This document shows positions 60,304-64,000 of a DNA stretch of 64,000 nt, piece by piece. A program made the translations under genes and the position numbers. Position 1 is the stretch's first letter. Every line of letters starts with the position of its first letter. The stretch comes from Bradyrhizobium xenonodulans (GTDB taxonomy: Bacteria > Pseudomonadota > Alphaproteobacteria > Rhizobiales > Xanthobacteraceae). The stretch is from the NCBI RefSeq assembly GCF_027594865.1, contig NZ_CP089391.1:4990501-5054500 (forward strand), read 5' to 3'. Below the pieces are notes generated by a model. The model did not search any database and was not told the DNA's origin. It saw only the letters and a program-made list of their open reading frames with translations.

Positions 60304-60713
60304 TAACGGATTTTCGGGGCGGGCTTGATGACCGGGCGCTGCGGAGCAGCGGCCGCCGGCGGTGCATCGGGTGGCGTTTCCCGGCACTTGTTGCGACGCC
60401 AGGCGTCGTCGGCAAGCTGTGCCGAGCCGCGCACCGCGACGTAGTCGTTGCGGTAGGCGAGCTCGGACACCACAGCCCCGCCGGTCCCGGTCTCGGCCTT
60501 GTCCATCAGCTTCTGCAAGTCGGCGGTGCGGCTGGCGAGCGACTTGCGCTCGGCCTCGAGCTGCTTGCAGTCGTACAATTCGTACTTGCCGGGATCGGCA
60601 AAGGCCGGTGCGACCGTCTCGCTCATGCCGGCGCAGCCGGACAGCGCGGCGCCCGCGAGCAGCACAACGAGCGCGCCGCAATAGCGCAGCGGTGAGGAAA
60701 GCGAAGCAGCCAT
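60303..60713 (-). CDS. Hypothetical lipoprotein (136 aa)
   Basis: Signal peptide with lipobox LSGC (LVVLLAGAALSGCAG); the mature part is helical, with a coiled-coil-like segment (CKQLEAERKSLASRTADLQK) and a Pro/Ala tail ending PVIKPAPKIR. It is an outer-membrane or periplasmic lipoprotein of unknown role, common in Bradyrhizobium. The TAG stop shares its final base with the palindromic repeat at 60202-60303. Confidence 0.8.
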   Translation of the reverse strand: MAASLSSPLRYCGALVVLLAGAALSGCAGMSETVAPAFADPGKYELYDCKQLEAERKSLASRTADLQKLMDKAETGTGGAVVSELAYRNDYVAVRGSAQLADDAWRRNKCRETPPDAPPAAAAPQRPVIKPAPKIR

Positions 60714-60886
60714 GCCGGATGAATAGTCCCCGTGGATTGAGAATGCCTAAAGCAGCAACAGATGTCCGGATTGAGGCTTTGCCTTGTGCGGCCGCCTCGC
60801 TTAAGGAAGAACCACCCACCCGGCCAGCGAAGCGCCAATTCCAGACGGCCGAACGTGGACTTAAGTGTTTGATCTCGTTGGATCAA

Positions 60887-60975
60887 GCGGGCATGGCGGA
60901 ATTGGTAGACGCAAGGGACTTAAAATCCCTCGGCGCGCAAGCGCTGTGCCGGTTCGACCCCGGCTGCCCGCACCA
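60887..60975 (+). tRNA. tRNA-Leu, anticodon UAA
   Basis: The 7-bp acceptor stem GCGGGCA / TGCCCGC closes the molecule. The anticodon stem AGGGA / TCCCT encloses the loop CTTAAAA, with anticodon UAA at 60921-60923. The long variable arm of class II tRNAs and the T-loop GGTTCGACCCC are present. The 3' CCA is encoded (60973-60975). It reads UUA and UUG. Confidence 0.95.
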
Positions 60976-61009
60976 ACGGAGCTGATGGGCCGGAGCCGGA
61001 CGACCTTCG

Positions 61010-62380
61010 TCAGGATTGGGCGGCTTCCCGCTCCAGCCGCTCCGGCGCCGCGCGAAAGTCGAGCAGCAGAATCCAGAAGCCGATCAGTGCGATGATGAGG
61101 AGGATGAAGCTGCCTTCGAAGACCGTCCCCAGAAGCGAGATCAGGGTCGGAAAGGCGAGACCGGCGGCGAGGAAGGCCGCGAGTGCCACAGCCGGAAGAT
61201 CGACGATGAGAACCGCTGCATAGAGCGCGAGCTCGAAGAAGGCATATTCCTTGAGGCGCGGCGAGCAGAGATAGAGCGCGAACATCGCGAGCACCGTGAT
61301 GCGCATGGCGGCGCGGGGATGGTCCATCAGCCAGCGATCCAGTCGCGAAGGAAGCCATTCCCCTTCCCGCGCCGGCCGGCTCGCGACCGCACGGAGGATG
61401 GACACGGCGAACGGCACCAGCACGAGCGCCGACGCGGCGAGCGCATAGATGGCGAACGCGGCCGGCTTGCTGTCACCGAGGCCGAGATGGTCCATGAGGT
61501 CCCGTGCCGCCAGCAGCAGCGACGGGTTTAGCTCGAAGAGATCGACGAGATGCTGGTCGGGGATCTTGCCGGCCATCGCGAGCTGCCAGCTTGCGAACAG
61601 ATCCGGGTAGCCCAGCCGCGATATCAGGATCGGCAATGCGAAGCCGAACGTCGCCGCCGCGATCAGCGTCAGCTTGCGGCCGCGCGGCAGCGGCAGGAAA
61701 TAGAGCGCGGCCAGCACTGGGAAGAACACCAGCTTGAACGACATCACGAGGCCGAGCAGCGCAGCGCCCGCGAGGCGCAAGGCGAAGCTCGGGTCCTCTG
61801 ACGCTTCAGATGCGAGTGGAAGAAGCAGAAGCCTCAGGGCGATGGCGGTCAGCATGCCGCTCAGGATGGCAAAGTTGCCGGTCGCTTGCACCCATTCGAA
61901 ACCGACGAACGCGCCGAGCGCGCAGAGCACCCTGAGCGCAACATCGCGCGCGCTCGGGCGGGTTCGGCCGAGACCCGGCAGCAGCAACCCGCAAAGCACG
62001 GCGAGGACAGGGAAGATGCTCTTGAAATGATCGACCAGAATGCCGCCGGCGCAGAACGGACGGAACACGTCCAGCGTCACCGGCAGATAGGGATAAGAGA
62101 GCTTGGTGCCCTTCAGGTTCTTGACGACGTAGGGATCGAGCCCGCCGGCATGCGCTTCGACCGCCGCGCAATTGACGCGGGTGTCCCAGCCATATTTCGT
62201 GTCGAGCCTCGCGTCGTTGGCGAGATTGCCGAACACCAATAGCGCGGTCAGTGCGATCAGGCAGGCGAGCCAGATGTTCCGCCGCGACGCCGTGTCGGCC
62301 GAGGGTTCCAACCATCGTGCTGCACCGGTGACGTCGGACACAATCGGATACCCTGTTGGCTGGTTTCTCCCGGCGTCCAC
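61010..62380 (-). CDS. Polytopic membrane protein, GT87/DUF2029-like glycosyltransferase family
   Basis: 456 residues with about ten or more transmembrane helices. The first periplasmic loop after TM1 contains a W-D motif (LDTKYGWDTRVNCAAVEAHA) and GGLDPYVVKNLKG, as in GT-C type glycosyltransferases, with the catalytic acid near TM1. It is probably a polyprenyl-phosphate-sugar-dependent mannosyl- or related transferase in the inner membrane. The C-terminal cluster (RAAPERLEREAAQS) is cytoplasmic. A GTG at 62341 (VSDVTGAARW) is an alternative start. Confidence 0.77.
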   Translation of the reverse strand: MDAGRNQPTGYPIVSDVTGAARWLEPSADTASRRNIWLACLIALTALLVFGNLANDARLDTKYGWDTRVNCAAVEAHAGGLDPYVVKNLKGTKLSYPYLPVTLDVFRPFCAGGILVDHFKSIFPVLAVLCGLLLPGLGRTRPSARDVALRVLCALGAFVGFEWVQATGNFAILSGMLTAIALRLLLLPLASEASEDPSFALRLAGAALLGLVMSFKLVFFPVLAALYFLPLPRGRKLTLIAAATFGFALPILISRLGYPDLFASWQLAMAGKIPDQHLVDLFELNPSLLLAARDLMDHLGLGDSKPAAFAIYALAASALVLVPFAVSILRAVASRPAREGEWLPSRLDRWLMDHPRAAMRITVLAMFALYLCSPRLKEYAFFELALYAAVLIVDLPAVALAAFLAAGLAFPTLISLLGTVFEGSFILLIIALIGFWILLLDFRAAPERLEREAAQS

Positions 62381-62683
62381 GCGGCGCCCGGTCCGACCAC
62401 CATGGACAGGTTGGGTTGCGGATTCATCTCCCCGATGCGCGGCGCTCGCCGTTATGGTGAATCCCTGGTTGCCAGCGCTCTGCTTAAATGGCGCACCGCG
62501 GGTCGACTGGCGCTCGGCCTGCCCCGATCCGGCGGCGCACGCTCATGTTTCAGCGGGTTGCCTGTCGCGCCCGGTTCACCAATTCTTGTCCGGCCCCCTC
62601 CCGTCTGCCAGCCATCCCGAAACATGGGTTGTGCGACGCAGCATAAACGATCAAAAAGCCTCAGATTTTCAGAGGTGAGCTGC
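62381..62683. other. 303-bp gap between divergent membrane-protein genes
   Basis: No gene is supported. The frame of the MFS gene is open back to 62402, but its composition and lack of a ribosome binding site there argue for non-coding sequence with the two divergent promoters. Confidence 0.45.
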
Positions 62684-63934
62684 TTGTCCGACGTCAATGC
62701 CGACGATTGGGTGTCCTCGGGACACCGCCCCATGGGTTTTCCGGAATTCGTCATCGTGATTGCCTCCATCATGGCGCTCAACCCGCTTGCGATGGACATG
62801 ATGCTGCCGGCGCTGCCCAACATCGGGACAGCCTTCGGCATTCCCAACGCCAACCATCTTCAGCTGGTGCTGTCGACCTTTCTGATCGGCTTCGGTGCCG
62901 GCCAGTTCGTCATGGGGCCGTTGTCGGACCGCTTCGGCCGTCGCCCGGTGCTGCTGGGCGGCATGGCGGTCTATGCGGTGGCGAGCGTGCTGGCGATTGC
63001 GGCGCCGTCGTTCGAGACGCTGCTGCTGGCGCGCGCGCTCCAGGGCTTCGGCACTTCGGCGACGCGCGTCATCGCCACGTCGATCGTGCGCGACTGTTAC
63101 GTCGGCCGCCGCATGGCGAGCGTGATGTCGCTTGCGATGATGATCTTCATCGCCGTCCCCGTGGTCGCACCCTCGTTCGGACAGGCGGTGCTGCTGGTGA
63201 CGCAATGGCGCGGCATCTTCGTCGTGCTGATGCTCTACGGTCTGCTCGCGCTCGCATGGAGTGTGCTGCGGCTGCCGGAGACCCTGCCTGAAAGCGAACG
63301 CAGGTCGCTCGCGCCGGCCGACGTGCTCGCCGCGTATTGGCAGACCGTAACCAACCGCCAGACCATCGGCTACGCGCTCGCCGCCGGCTGCGTCATGGGT
63401 GCGCTGTTCGCCTACGTCTTCGCGGCCCAGCAGGTGTTTGTCGGCATCTATCACCTCGGGCGTTATTTTCCGCTCGCCTTTGCCGCGATCGCGGCCGGCA
63501 CCGCCGTCGCCGGCTTCCTCAACGCCAGGTTTGTCGGGACCCTCGGCATGCGCGTGATCTCGCACGGCGCGCTGACGCTCTACACGGCGGTGGCGGGCGT
63601 GATGCTGCTGACGGAGAGCCTCGGCATGCTGCCGCTCTCCCTGTTCATGGTGCTCTCCGCCCTGATGATGTTCTCGTTCGGGATGATGGTCGCGAACTTC
63701 ACAGCGCTCGCCATGGAGCCGCAGGGCCATATCGCCGGCACCGCCTCCTCGCTCTACGGCTCGATCACGACGCTGATCGGCATCGTGGTCGGCATGGCGA
63801 TCGGCCAGAGTTTTGACGGCACGCTGCTGCCGTTCTCGGTCGGATTCTTCGCATCGACGCTCGCCGCGCTTGCGATCGTGCTGATGGTGGAAAAGGGGCG
63901 GCTGTTCAAGCCACATCATCGTCCCATCGGCTGA
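62684..63934 (+). CDS. MFS drug transporter, Bcr/CflA family
   Basis: 416 residues from TTG at 62684 (AGAGGTGAGCTGC upstream). TM1 carries SIMALNPLAMDMMLPALPNI, the characteristic Bcr/CflA opening; the TM2-3 loop has GPLSDRFGRRPVLLGG and motif C-type glycines follow. It is a proton-driven exporter of drugs or other small molecules. ATG at 62732 (MGFPEFVIV) is another possible start. Its 3' end overlaps the convergent partial gene by 29 bp. Confidence 0.88.
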   Translation: MSDVNADDWVSSGHRPMGFPEFVIVIASIMALNPLAMDMMLPALPNIGTAFGIPNANHLQLVLSTFLIGFGAGQFVMGPLSDRFGRRPVLLGGMAVYAVASVLAIAAPSFETLLLARALQGFGTSATRVIATSIVRDCYVGRRMASVMSLAMMIFIAVPVVAPSFGQAVLLVTQWRGIFVVLMLYGLLALAWSVLRLPETLPESERRSLAPADVLAAYWQTVTNRQTIGYALAAGCVMGALFAYVFAAQQVFVGIYHLGRYFPLAFAAIAAGTAVAGFLNARFVGTLGMRVISHGALTLYTAVAGVMLLTESLGMLPLSLFMVLSALMMFSFGMMVANFTALAMEPQGHIAGTASSLYGSITTLIGIVVGMAIGQSFDGTLLPFSVGFFASTLAALAIVLMVEKGRLFKPHHRPIG

Positions 63935-64000
63935 GGAACTTCCCGGCCGCGTCGATGTTGTCCTGCAGCAATTCGAAAGGCCGCCTCAATGGAACCGAAA
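63906..64000 (-). CDS. 3' end of a gene entering from beyond the window
   Basis: The last 30 codons before a TGA at 63906 read SVPLRRPFELLQDNIDAAGK then FLSRWDDDVA. The composition is that of a real C-terminus, and no in-frame stop interrupts the frame to the window end. It overlaps the convergent MFS gene by 29 bp. The family is not recognisable from this fragment. Confidence 0.5.
   Translation of the reverse strand, partial: SVPLRRPFELLQDNIDAAGKFLSRWDDDVA

Overview
The window looks like a chromosomal segment of a Bradyrhizobium-type alphaproteobacterium (order Hyphomicrobiales). This rests on GC-rich coding sequence, many GTG and TTG starts, a cysE-DUF3126 pair, a zf-CHCC protein, a NodT-type outer-membrane factor, a phasin, and dispersed intergenic palindromes of the kind common in Bradyrhizobium. 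No phage, insertion sequence, CRISPR array or rRNA operon was seen. Family names come from reading the proteins, not from a database search.

Layout. 1-2.0 kb: a partial membrane-protein gene with AT-leaning codon use, three small doubtful ORFs and a decayed spacer ending in a palindromic repeat; this looks accessory. 2.0-9.5 kb: LysR regulator and divergent quinone-oxidoreductase-like dehydrogenase, an exported repeat protein, a patatin-like phospholipase, a CBS-domain protein, a rhomboid protease and a PAS_5 protein. 9.6-16 kb: a Crp/Fnr regulator, a small Cys protein, phasin, a secreted repeat protein, an acetyltransferase, a DEAD-box helicase and a cupin. 16-20 kb: a minus-strand cluster of zinc alcohol dehydrogenase, DUF5680 protein, serine hydrolase and VOC protein. 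20-27 kb: alpha/beta hydrolase, two MFS transporters, a double PilZ protein, a transglutaminase-like peptidase and a CYTH-CHAD protein.

27.6-34.2 kb is a complete RND efflux system (outer-membrane factor, adaptor, pump) divergent from a TetR regulator, with a perfect 21-bp palindrome between them. 34.2-40.2 kb holds a GntR regulator and a divergent five-gene operon (polyamine-type ABC importer plus a hydantoin/Asp-Glu racemase-like enzyme) behind an excellent sigma-54 promoter match, which suggests nitrogen-controlled uptake. 40.2-43.9 kb reads as a general-stress island: a manganese catalase fused to a YciE-type ferritin-like domain, small membrane and secreted proteins, and an RMF-like protein, several behind EcfG-like GGAAC-N16-xxTT promoters. 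43.9-47.6 kb: a PAS sensor with no output domain, a gamma carbonic anhydrase and two membrane proteins.

The most unusual locus is 47.9-53.4 kb: three tandem, highly similar genes for exported caspase-like (C14) proteins. Each has a coiled coil, a Cys-rich C-terminal module and a tail that differs in every copy. After it come DUF3126 and cysE, a membrane protein, a hydrolase, a zf-CHCC protein, an FAD monooxygenase, a double palindromic repeat, a lipoprotein, tRNA-Leu(UAA), a GT87-type membrane protein, a Bcr/CflA-type MFS transporter and the 3' end of one more minus-strand gene.
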